64,000 bases of DNA, taken from positions 2,271,068-2,335,067 of the forward strand of contig CM071587.1 in the NCBI GenBank assembly GCA_036426205.1, written 5' to 3'. The translations under genes and the position numbers were made by a program. Under the pieces are notes generated by a model. That model searched no databases. It was not told where the DNA came from and saw nothing but the letters and a program-made list of their open reading frames with translations. Source of the DNA: Ascaphus truei (taxonomy: Eukaryota; Chordata; Amphibia; Anura; Ascaphidae). Positions 19,641 to 31,600 of this stretch are shown piece after piece (within the stretch, counting starts at the first letter, position 1; each line of letters opens with the position of its first letter).

Positions 19641-22600
19641 GTAAGTAAAGCATTATTATTTCAGAGACACTATAAATATGTGTTGTGGATTTTATGACCA
19701 AGTCAAATGATTCTTAATTGTTACTTCTGCATAATACCTACCGTTAACACACATGAATTGTGGTTAATTACAGTTTTGTAGAAAGCAGAGAATCATGTAC
19801 ACGTTTCATGAAGTTTGCATGCTGTGTTAGGGTTCTAAAATACTGAACTAAACCGGGGATTCTCTAACCCAGTGGTGTTCAACTCCAGTCCTAGGGACAC
19901 CTCCAACAGGTCAGGGTTTGGAGTTGAGCACCCCTGCTCTATCCTTTCCTCATCACGGCCCGTTTCAGTTGATCTCATTGAGTGCAGAATTGAGCTGTGT
20001 AAATGGAATTGTAAAGGTTTTGTGGACAAATTCTAAAATCTAGGGCCATATTTAATAAGCGGTGCTACGCTTACAGTCCATTCAAGTCGTTGCACAATGG
20101 AGCCCGTTGAAAATGTCCAAATGGCAGTGAAAATAAGACTTTTGACCCCTTTAGTGGTGGATGGTCTAAAAGTGCATTTTTCAGCACTGTGTTTGCAGGC
20201 ACTGTAGATATTCTAAATCATTACTTTTTCAGTTTCCAACACAAAAATAAAGAACAACTTGTGTCAGGGAATACATGCAGGCTATGGCAGCAGATTTCTA
20301 GCCTCCATTGTGCATTTAAGGGCTTTACTTCCTGAAGCAGTACTTCTGTAGAAAATAACTAAAATTGTTGCCTTGGTACAAATAAAGGAATGCTATTGTA
20401 TGGAGTGTGGGTGCGCTAAAATGCACACCTACTCTCCAAATACCAGTAAATACTGCTGATATTATGGCGAGAAATGCTGGTGTAATCATTGGTAACATTT
20501 TTGTAAGTTGAATCTGGTTTCTCTTGAATGCATATACTTTATATTACACACTTGTTTTAAAAAGTAGTCCTAGCAAAGTGACCATGGATACATATTTAAA
20601 ATGGTTTTCTATTACCATGAGTATGTCTGCCAGATTACAGGCGGAAAGGGACCATTTGTATTTGTTTGGGGTTTCGGGTGGGTGACCAACATTCATAGTT
20701 ACATAGTAGATGAGGTTGAAAAAAGACATAAGTCCATCAAGTTCAACCTATGCTAAATTTAGACAGATCATTTCCCCTATATTTGTACTTAGAGTAAGGA
20801 AAACAAAAAACCCCAGTGACACATTATCCAATGATATCTCATAAGAGGAAAAATAAATTCCTTTCTGACTACCAATATTGGCAAACAGATTACTCCCTTA
20901 ATCACCATCCTTCCCATGTTTACTTATTTGGTATATCTCTGTATACCTTTCCTTTCTAAAAACATGTCCAACCATTTTTGAAGTTATCTATTGTATCTGC
21001 CATTACAGTCTCCATAGGTAATGAATTCACACTGTAACTGCCCTTACTGTAAAGAACCCTTTCCTTTTTGCTGGTGAAATCCCCTTTCCTCCAATTAAGG
21101 TATGACCCTGTATCGTTTGTACTGCCCTTGGGATAAATAGTAATTTTGAAAGCTACTTGTATTTTCCCCAAATATATTTGTATATTGTTATCATATCCCC
21201 TCTTAGACGCCTGTTTTCTAATGTAAACAAATCTAATTTAGCTAGCGCCTTCTCATAAATCAGATTATCCATCCCCTTTATTAATTTGGTGGCTCTGCTT
21301 TGCACTTTTTCTAGTTCCATAATGTCGTTTCTATGGAGTGGAGCCCCCAAATTGTACTAATAATAGCATGTTCTTGTATAGCGCTGCTAGTTGTATGCAG
21401 CGCTTTACAGAGACATTTTGCAGGCACAGGTCCCTGCCCCGTGGAGCTTACAATCTATGTTTTTGTGCCTGAGGTGTTGTCTTACTAATGCTTTATAGAG
21501 ATATTTATAATTAGGTTTTCTTCCCTTCCATCTTTCCCCGTTTAATGCAAGATTAAATCTTGTTTGCCTTTGCAGCTACTGCATGACTTTGGTCACTATT
21601 GCTAAGCCTGCTGTCTACAAGCACTAAATCCTTCTCCGTCAAGGATTCTCAAAATGTATCCCCATTTAATTTGTAAGTTGCCTGTTTATTCTTGTTTCCC
21701 AAATGCATAACCTTACATTTGTGATCCAAGTCTTGGGGAGAGCAGATATATGTGAAAAAATATATAGAACACACAAAAATAGTGTAGTATGTCTACGAAT
21801 GGACAATTCAAGTTCTGGTAATACTATAGAGCGCCTCCTGCCTCTGCTCTGTGGCTGGCTCCTGCACTTCCTGGTTGGAGTACCTCAGGATGAAAACCGG
21901 GTTCCGGGGAACGCGTTGAGTGACTACTACCAGCGCTGTGCAGGACGCTGACGGAGGTGCTTGCTGAGCTGCTGCTAATCCGGTGATCATCCTGGTACTT
22001 CAACCAGGAAGTGCAGGAGCCAGCCAGAGAGGAGAGGCAGGAGACGCGAGTGAGCTGTGGAGAGGAGCGGTGTGCACACCATACACCCCAGCTGCTGCTA
22101 ACCTGTCTCATTTACCAAATGCCTGTATAAAACTAGCATCATACATCAGAAGTTTAAAGATACAACATTATGGATATGCACTTATAACCTTACATTTATC
22201 TGTATTAAACCTCATCTGCCATTTACCTGCCCAAGTTTCCAGTTTCTCCAAGTCTTCCTGGATTCTCTTACCTTACACAATTTAGTGTCATCAGCAAAGA
22301 TGGAGACTTTGTTCTCTCTCTACCAACCTCAAGGTCATTAATAAACAAGTTAAAAAGCAGGGGTCCCAGTACCGAACCTTGAGGTACTCCACTCACAATT
22401 TTAGCCAAACCTGAAAAAGTTCCATTTATGAAAACCCACTTTTCAATCCAGGTGCAAGTATTTTTACTGAGTCCAATTTGATGTATTTTGTGCACTAATC
22501 TCTTGTGTGGCACTGTATCAAAAGCCTTTGCAAAATCTAAGTAGACCACATCAACTACATTACCCTGGTCTAAATTCTTACTTACCTCCAAAGAAACTAG

Positions 22601-25600
22601 TAAGGTTCAAACAGATGAAAATATGGAGTTATGTGATGAGATGAAATATCTTTGATCGCATGTTGCACTGGTCCAAACAGGATGGTTTGCAAATATCAGA
22701 CAGTTGTAATATATGGCGCACTTTATCTATCTGAGAAATATAAACTGCAAACATGAACAGTGAAAATGTAAATAACTAAAATTGTCCCTAATATTCCCCC
22801 AAAACGCAGCTCCTTGTTCAGTTCTCCATAGACTTCTTTGAAAACATGTAGCTCCTACCAGGAAGTGCAAATAATGAGGAAGAAAGGGAAACAAATAATA
22901 GGTCTGGTAATAATCTCAGTGATTAGAGTGATGACAAAATATCATATAGTGCAGGGGGCTCAACTCCAGTCCTCAAGCCCCCCCAAAAGGTCAGGTTTTC
23001 AGGATATCCCAGCTTCAGCGCAGGGACTGATTGAGCCACCGGTGCTAATGCAGGGACTGATTGAGTCACCTGGGCTGAAGCTGGGATATCCTGAAAACCT
23101 AACCTGTTGGGGCTTGAGGACAGGAGTTGAGCCCCCCTGATATAGTGTACTGACATTTCTATAGTGTTTCAGGGAAGCAGTGCATAAGCCACCAATGTAG
23201 CTGTTTCAGGAAGTAGTCTAATCCAATACATCTCATTTACTGCAATCACAAAAGTAAAAGAGCTTGTAAGCCCTTAGAATACATAAGGGTAGGTCTTGCC
23301 CGGTAAGTCTGTGTTCTCTGTGCATCTCCAGCTCTCACTCCCGGCGGAGCCCACCCAACACAGTTTGTTACGGCTATCACCCCTCTCATCCCTGACGGAG
23401 TTCCCCGGACAAAAAACATATAGTACTAGAATTTTAGTAACACAGTAGTTGAGTTTGGAAAAGACATATCCATCCGGATCTTGTTCTAGATTATGCTTTC
23501 TGAGATATTTATGTTCATATTGTGAAAGCAAAAACTCCAGTGCGATAACCAATTCTCATTCAAACGTAAAGTTGTATTGAACCTTGCGAAGCAAAAGAGC
23601 CAGTGACACACTACACATATATATATATAGATATATATATATATAGATATATAAATATATATATCCTTGTATTTATGAATTTCATCAAAGCTCAGAATTG
23701 ATCGGCATCAGTTAAATTATTATAGTTCTGTTTGCTTTCTTGTTTAGGTGTATTTTATACTGCGGCAATAATAGGACCTGCAGTGGGATACCTGCTTGGA
23801 GGAGTTTTCCTAAATATGTATACAGAAATCAACAGTCCGTAAGTAGCTCTCCAGTTTACCTGCCTAATACACTGTATATTAGAAAATAACCATAAACTAT
23901 TCTGGTTTGAACATTCAACCATATTATATATATGTTCTGATGAATTGAATAATAGCAAAAAAACAAAAAACAGTCACTATTATCTAATACTACAGAACTG
24001 ATTTATTTTAAAAAAAAACATACGATTTTACATGTTTTGCTGCTTTAACTATTCTAATAAACACACGTTTCAGTTGCATAGTTACATAGTAGATGAGGTT
24101 GAAAAAAGGCATTTGTCCGTTCTCTCTCTCACAGTTTAGGCAATATGCCCTAACATTACATGTCGGACATTACCATGCCTGTGTGTTCTTTATTGATCAC
24201 AAAATACTGACAATTCAGAAAAGGCATTGTCCAATACATGTCTGTGTATTTATTTTCTTGAGATGGCAATGGCAGGGAATATAGCACAATGCAAAATACA
24301 AACCTCCCTATTCAATATGGTAACAAGTCCTCAATCATGCTGACTAGCAATGTTTTACCTTGCTTTCACTTGAATAAAAGTTAATGTATCTGTAATTATG
24401 TGTAGGCACAATATAAACACAGACCACAAATCTAATGGGTCTTACATTTCACAACAGGTAGGAAAATGGGCAGATTGAAAGTGGTTCTTATCTGCTGTCA
24501 GTTTCTATATTTCTATGTAACAACGTCTCACCATATTGTCAAGGAGCCAAAGAGAGATGGTCGTTCTTGCTTATTCAAATGTGCCACTGTATCATCAACA
24601 TAAAGCTTTATAATGAAACAGCTGTCTGAGTCGGTTTGCTGACTAAGCACTTCTTTAACTCTGTGCTGATAAGCTGTGTAATACGGCAGACATAAGCTTA
24701 TAGGAGTCCATGTTAAAATGGACAAGAAGCAAAAATTGACACTGTCTGCTCATTTGCATGTCATTACCCAGAATCCCTGGCTGCAGTGGAAGCATTGTAT
24801 GCTAAGAGATAACAGTGACAGGCAGGGTTGCAGACCTGTCTTGAGACATGTGAATGTGCCGACACGTGGGATTTCTATTTGCTGCACGGTGGAGGGGTTT
24901 TGTCACTTTTTTTTACTCACCAACTTAATTTGTTTAATGAACTTGAAATTCATCAAGTCAAAAATCTGCTTCCTTTTAGTGCAACTCACATAGCTCAAAA
25001 CAATTTGCCTTTATATGAAAGATTTTGGAATCAACAAACACATAGTAATTGTGTTTTAAACAGCCTGTATGAAAGTAGACTGACAGCATTGGAAAGTAAA
25101 CTGACATCCTCACTTTTTGTGTAGCGCTGAACGTTCTTGTTTATTGCAGCACGGAGCTCACACCTGAAAACCCTCTGTGGGTGGGAGCATGGTGGGTTGG
25201 CTTTCTCGGTGCTGGAGCAGCGGCATTCATCATTTCTTTCCCCATACTGGGATATCCTCAGCAACTGCCAGGTACGATTCAAAGTCAATTCTAACAGCAA
25301 GAATAAGGTCTAGCTTTTCTGTGTGTCTATACAAATAGATTGATGTTATGTCCATGTTTTCATCACAATGTTTCTGGTGCTTACTCCTGTAGTACAATAG
25401 TACACACTGCAGCCACACACGATAAACCGCAGCGACACACACCGCAGCGTCACACCACAGCGACACACAGTACACCGCAGCGACACACCGCAGCAACACA
25501 GCGCACGTTATTGTAGGAAATAAAAATTATTTGTGCTTGATGAATGGGTGCTGTTTTTTTGCATCACTGGGAGACTCCTGTAGATTTCTCAATATCAATT

Positions 25601-28600
25601 GTCCATTTGTCCATTTTTATTATTCCCTTTTCACATTACTGTTCTGTCAGGATCTCAACGTTATGTGGTCATGAGAGTGTCTGAAGCGCATCAAGTGAAA
25701 GACGGAGGTCACAAAGCAGACCCTGACTTTGGAAAGACCATTAAAGACCTGCCAAAGTAAGAACAACGAAGATATGTAATCAGGGCCGCTGGCATGTGTC
25801 CAGGGCCTGGGACGCTAGTTTACATTGGGCCCCACATACCTTGCGTGCCCCTCTCCCCCACCTCGTCTTACCCCCTCTATTTTTTTTCCCCTTCTCACAC
25901 ACCCCCCTCACACTTTGTCACCTCAGTCTCTCACTCCCTCTTCCCCCCTTTCTTACATCTCCCTCCTCATCTCTCTCTCTTCCTCCCTCTTTTACACCCT
26001 CCTCCTCTCAGTCAACAGACCACCTCCTCTCACTCCTCTAACTCTTTATCCTCCCTCTCTCAATCCCATCTCTCGCACTCATTCCCATCCCTCCCCTCAC
26101 ACTCAATCCCTCCCTTCGCACTCAATCCCTTCCCTCCCCCCGAACTTAATCCCCCCCCTCCCCTTGCACTCAATCACCACCCTCCCTCATCCCTTCACAC
26201 ACACACACACACACACACACACTTCCTTCCCCACAAAAAAATGTACCTTGTGGGTAGAGACCTCCGGCCCTGCGTTGGTGGATGCGGAAACTGGGCCCCC
26301 TTTTGTTTTTCATCATATCTTCTATATTTCTCGCTCAATCACCATTAAAATGCGTACGATTGTAGGTCTCTTATGCAGATTAACACTGTATAAGAAGCAC
26401 AATGTGGAGAATCAACTGATGTTAACTAATTGAGGTCACTGAATTACGTCCATAACAAGTACCTGATACCCTGCTGCAGATTTATGTTCATGAAACAAGA
26501 AATAGGAGTTTTTCCATCATAACTCGTAAATGGCTTAAACTGTTATAATCTAATCTGAAACACTAAGGCCGCATCTATTGGGGACCGCGCGCTCGCGTCT
26601 CTGCGTGTGACGTAACCCACATTTGTGGCCAGGCTAGACGCAATTGGGAGGTGTGTCGGGGGCGTGGCCGTGATATCACGGAGCTGGTTCGCCCTCATTG
26701 GGCAAACCGCTCACGTGACCTGGCTGTCGCGCCGTGGAATAAAAAGTATTTGATTCATCACCCACCACGCACCCCCTTGCGCTGTCGCACTCGTGGTTTA
26801 TGGCTGCGATCATCGCCTTAAGGCACTGTGATCGCGCCGTTCGGTCTCGCCAACCATTGACGCGGCCTAAGATTACTATAAAGTGTATGTTCAAAATGTC
26901 CTCTTGCTGAAACGCGCGCCCGAAGACGAGAACGCCGCTGTCTGATTGCATAATCAATAACGCGTTGATCTAGCTGCTCCCGCTCCTGAACTATATGTCC
27001 GTTTACAGATTTGTTTTTTCACCCTCCTACCGACCGTCCATTATCAGGAAACATTTTATGTCAGTGTTTATTCTCACTCTCTCTCAAACACTTTATAACG
27101 TGCGGAGCTTCTGCGCTAAACACCATTTTATAACTATGCACTTGATGAGGTCATCACGCTGTCACCAATTCCAAAAGATATTTATTACATTATCAAATGA
27201 TTTTTACAAGTAGTAGTCTCCTGTGACAGACCTAGAATTGCTCCGATTTTCATGAAAATGTAGTAATTTTTCTGCAAGATATGCCGAAAAATAGAAGGGG
27301 TCCCGTTTTTCTGAACACAAGTGTATTTTATTGCTTTTCTTGACAAAAGTAATCATTTCCATGTATTTGTTTTTTTATCCTATGATGTTGTTCTTGTAGC
27401 GGTATTGCTCCTGGAGAAATGCAGATTCATTGAACGTTGTCATAATGTACCTTTAAGCGAAAGATTAAGGGTTCTCCATAGATTCCCGAATCCTCTTTGG
27501 TTTCTTCTTCAAGTGTACTTCACGTGTGGTTTCCAAAGCTCTGTACACTTTAATTTAATCTATAAAGAACTCTTATTCGGATAAAAAACGAGGTGATATG
27601 ATTACTGAATTGTAAGACAATGTGTTGTTAGATTCTTGAAAGCCTGTACCATACACCCAATAAAAAAAATTTTGTTGGAAAAAAAAAAAAAAAAGAACTC
27701 TTATGTTGGTCCACTAAATGTATCTTATTTATCCTTTTACAACTTTTGAATCAAATATCTTAGTCTGGATTCTCCTAATTGTTAGTACACACTCTTAACC
27801 AATAACCTATTTAAATGTGTTTATTCAGCACTGGTGCTTATTTTATGGGCTAAAATGCCCTAGAAATGTAAAAAATCTCTCTGGCCTGAATCCTCTTCTC
27901 TGTACTCTGTTCTCTGCAGGTCATTGTTGATGCTTCTGAAAAACCCGACTTTTATCTTCCTGTGTTTAGCTGGAGCAACTGAAGCCACTCTTATTACTGG
28001 GATGTCAACTTTTGGACCAAAGTTCTTAGAAGCACAGTTTAGCTTGAGTGCCTCCGAAGCTGCTACTTTTTTTGGTAAGAATGTGTTTTGTTTTTTGTAT
28101 TACTTTCTCTCTGTTTTAATTCGCCCCCAGGATGTCTCAACACAGTCACCTGTGTGTTTAAAATATGAACTAAAAATGTGTAAAAAAAAAAAAAAATGTA
28201 CTGTTTACTGTAGATACAAAACGCATTTTTTTATATCCAAATCTCTCAAATGAAATATACATCAGATGATAAAACAGCAATACAATTTTGAGTAGAAATA
28301 AACAAAAGACATAAAAAGTAAGAGAAGTGAAGCTGTCCCATGTCATTTAAAATGAATTGTGTCGCCACACGCTGGAAACCACATCCTCTTCTGATCGTTG
28401 TGCTGATCCCTTTGTGGTTGGAAACTGCACTACTGCTGTTTAATAATACTTGTTACCTCTGAAAAGAAGAGAAAATGGAACACATCCATGCAGCAGGTAA
28501 TCCATGCCCATGAAATAGTACTTACATGTATGACGCTTTGCAGCACGTAATCCATCCCCATGAAATAATACTTACATGTATGACGATTTGTAGCAGAATC

Positions 28601-31600
28601 TGACAATTCGACAAGTAGAACATCTCTTCATTTTTGTTTTTTTAAATACCTCCATTAGATTAGAAGAACTCCCAATTACAATGTATGATTTATAGGGAGC
28701 CTTGTCATGCTTTCTATAGAAATGATTCGCCTTTTTATAAAGTAGCATCCCAGACATATGTGCCTGTAAATGAAACATTCAGTGTTATTTTCTATATTGT
28801 GTTGGGCCTGCAGTGCATCACCCCACTTTGTTGAATTCTGTTTAAAGGAGCAATACCTCCTACCTGTTTTTTGTGGGGTTTTTTTTAACTCCCCTCAGTT
28901 AAACCCCATTATTTTCAGCTGCAGTTTTCAGTTTTTGAGATGCTTGCCTGTGAAAATACCGGGTTTAAATCTCTTTCAGGGGAAACAAAATGGCTGCCAA
29001 ATTTTGGGTCAATAGTAAGATGCAAGATCATTCGTTGTGGCTTTCCTATTGGATGGCCATTTAAATCCTCCATAAAAACCAGGAAGTAATAGCAGTAAGT
29101 GCACGGGTCCCCGGAGCTGAAAATGGAGCAGTTCTGCCCCAATTCCAATAAACTTATCAGCGGCGCCACCTGGTCACCTACTGAAGTATTTACGCAGTAC
29201 CTACTGTATCTCTAACTTCTCTCAGATAAATTAAACTGTGTGGGGTATTTCTGAAAGTAAGGATTTTACAGAGCACCGGATCAGGATGTGAGAAGTAGAT
29301 GTAATTTGGGGCGTTATCTTTGTGGGACCTCCCTATCCACACCAGCATGGCACGGGGGGCGCCTTTCTTTTGTTGATCTCTCCTCTCCCCACAGGTTATA
29401 TGGTGGTGCCTGCAGGAGGGGGAGGCACTTTTCTGGGGGGATTCATTGTGAACAAGTTAAAGCTTCACTGCTCAGGAGTCATCCGGTTCTGTGTGTTATG
29501 TACACTACTAAGTCTACTGTCAGTCTCCATTTTCCTAATCAGTTGCCATAATATGCCGATGGCCGGAGTCACCGCTTCATATGATGGAAGGTAAACTCAC
29601 AATTAGAATTCTCTTTTGGCTGAATCATCATCTACATCTCCGCTGCGTTTGTCAAATGTAGATATAATTATGTGTTGATATTCTAGCTGTTCCAAATGTA
29701 TAAGCTAATATATTAATTGTTACTAATGAACATAAATGGAAGTCATTGTGAGGTTATCATTATGTATAACACTGGTATCAGAGACTTGTACCGCGTCTCA
29801 GGGGTCTGCAACCCGCGGCTCCCGAGCTGCATGCGGCTCTGTCAGCACTTACATGCGGCTCTCCGTCACTGTGCTGCTCTTGGCTGCGGGGGGGGGGGGA
29901 GGGAGGGGAACCCGACCGGTGCTGGTCGGGCCTCTTGTTACTGCCCGGCATCTCCTCAGCCGCTAGCCTGCCTCCTACACTGTCCCACCCCCGGGTCTTT
30001 CTGATGCCGGTGTGTGCCGGAAGTGCGCGCCACCACTTCCGGCGCGCGCCGACGTCACAGAGAGGCCGGGCAGTGGAACAGTGCAAGAGGTATTCCAGCA
30101 GCTGGGGAGATGCCGGGCGGCAACAAGAGGCCTGATCAGCGCCGGCCGGGCCCCCCCCCCCCCCCCACAGCCAAGAGCAGCACAGTGAGGGAGAGAGGCA
30201 GCAGCTGGGGAGCGGCAACCCAGGACAGTGAGGAGAGAGGCAGGCCCAATGTGTGTGTATTTGGGGGGGGGGGGGGGGGGTTATGTATGTGTATGTTTGT
30301 ACTGTGTATTTGAATATAGGAAACTGTTTTGCATGGAAAAACAATGAAAAAAACTAGATAAGGGGACTTATTGTTGTGAGATGCATTTTATTCCTCACAT
30401 ATTTTTTCTTTTCCCTAATTCTGAGTAAGTTTGTTGTAAGTTAATGCTTATACAGTATGTACCTGTTAGTGTGTACAGTATATGTATGTGTTTGTGGGGT
30501 TGTAATATTCATGCTTGTGTTACGTCTCTCTGATTATTTTGGACAAAGACATTTTTTATAAAATGGCTCTTCTTCCGTGGAACGTTGCAGACCCCTGCTC
30601 TATGATGTCAAAATAATTTAATTAAAGCGGCATGATTTGGTCCAGAAACCCCCATTTTCTCCCTTTTTGGTACCTCACAGCAACCATGTACAGAGCTACC
30701 TCTGAAGAGTGATACTGCGCTGAAGAGTAATATAAGTAGTGGATAAGTGATAGGTGATAATGTTAAAGATAAAAGGCTAATTGTTTAACAATCTCCTGTG
30801 TTTCTGCAGTGCCCTGTTAGACGGCAGTCTCAACCTGTCCGCTGCATGTAATGCCAATTGCAGGTGTTTGGAAGAAATATACAGCCCTGTCTGTGGTGCG
30901 GATGAAGTTATGTATTACTCTCCCTGCTATGCCGGCTGTACCGGAATGTGCACGGATCTGGGCCATGGCAAAAAGGTAAACCATGCCTGGAATTCATTCA
31001 ATATCTTTGAGCATCGTGTGACTAGCACCGTGCCACATCGAGACCTTACTGTGGTGTTTTTCAGGGTTACCAGAACTGCAGCTGCATCGCAGGGAACCTC
31101 TCATCTCCAGGAGGACAGGCCAGAGCAGGAAAATGTTCCTCTTCCTGTCAGAGAATGTCGTTGCTTTTGGTTTTCGTCTTTTCTGTGATCCTGTTTACAT
31201 TCCTCTGCAGTATTCCTGCTTTAACGGCAACACTGAGGTAGTATAATATATAAGAACGTTTTATATTTAAACATGGTCGCTTCAGACAGAAAAAAGCCAT
31301 GCAAAATGTATTAGCATCTCTTTAGCAATAAGTAGATGTTGCATGTATAGTGTCATGTCATTTATAGTTTGCACTAGTGATGTACCAGGTACCCGGAATT
31401 TACCCGGCATACCCGGCACTATTTACAGTACCGGGAAATTACCCGGACTCGGAAACCGAGGGCTGGAACCCGGTGCGGGGTAATTTCCGCTCTGCTCCCT
31501 CGGTCCTCCTCTTGGAGAACGGCAGGGGCAGAGCAGCAGAAGACGTATCTGCTGCCGGCTGCGGAGGGTGAGGAGGACCACAGCCACCAGGATGTTGTCA

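Larger units (their letters stand above)
20693..22600 (-). mobile_element. CR1-type non-LTR retrotransposon, 5'-truncated and broken, in intron 1
   Basis: On the - strand, 22591-22268 encodes reverse transcriptase motifs [30 protein letters not shown] and, after a frameshift, an FADD catalytic box. 21350-21153 encodes the CR1/L2 C-terminal block ([10 protein letters not shown], then [14 protein letters not shown]). The 3' end near 20693 reads, on -, CATCTACTATGTAACTATG. It is interrupted by a 463-bp insertion (21721-22183) and by a ~105-bp fragment (21358-21463). It is inactive. Confidence 0.85.

Noticed and set aside
21153..22591. A host reverse-transcriptase-like gene in intron 1
   Set aside because: The motifs are CR1-type LINE, frameshifted and interrupted by insertions, on the strand opposite to SLCO4A1.
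29778..30344. 188-codon - frame in SLCO4A1 intron 6
   Set aside because: It lies wholly inside a GC-rich hAT-like element, with Pro/Ser/Cys composition and no known domain.
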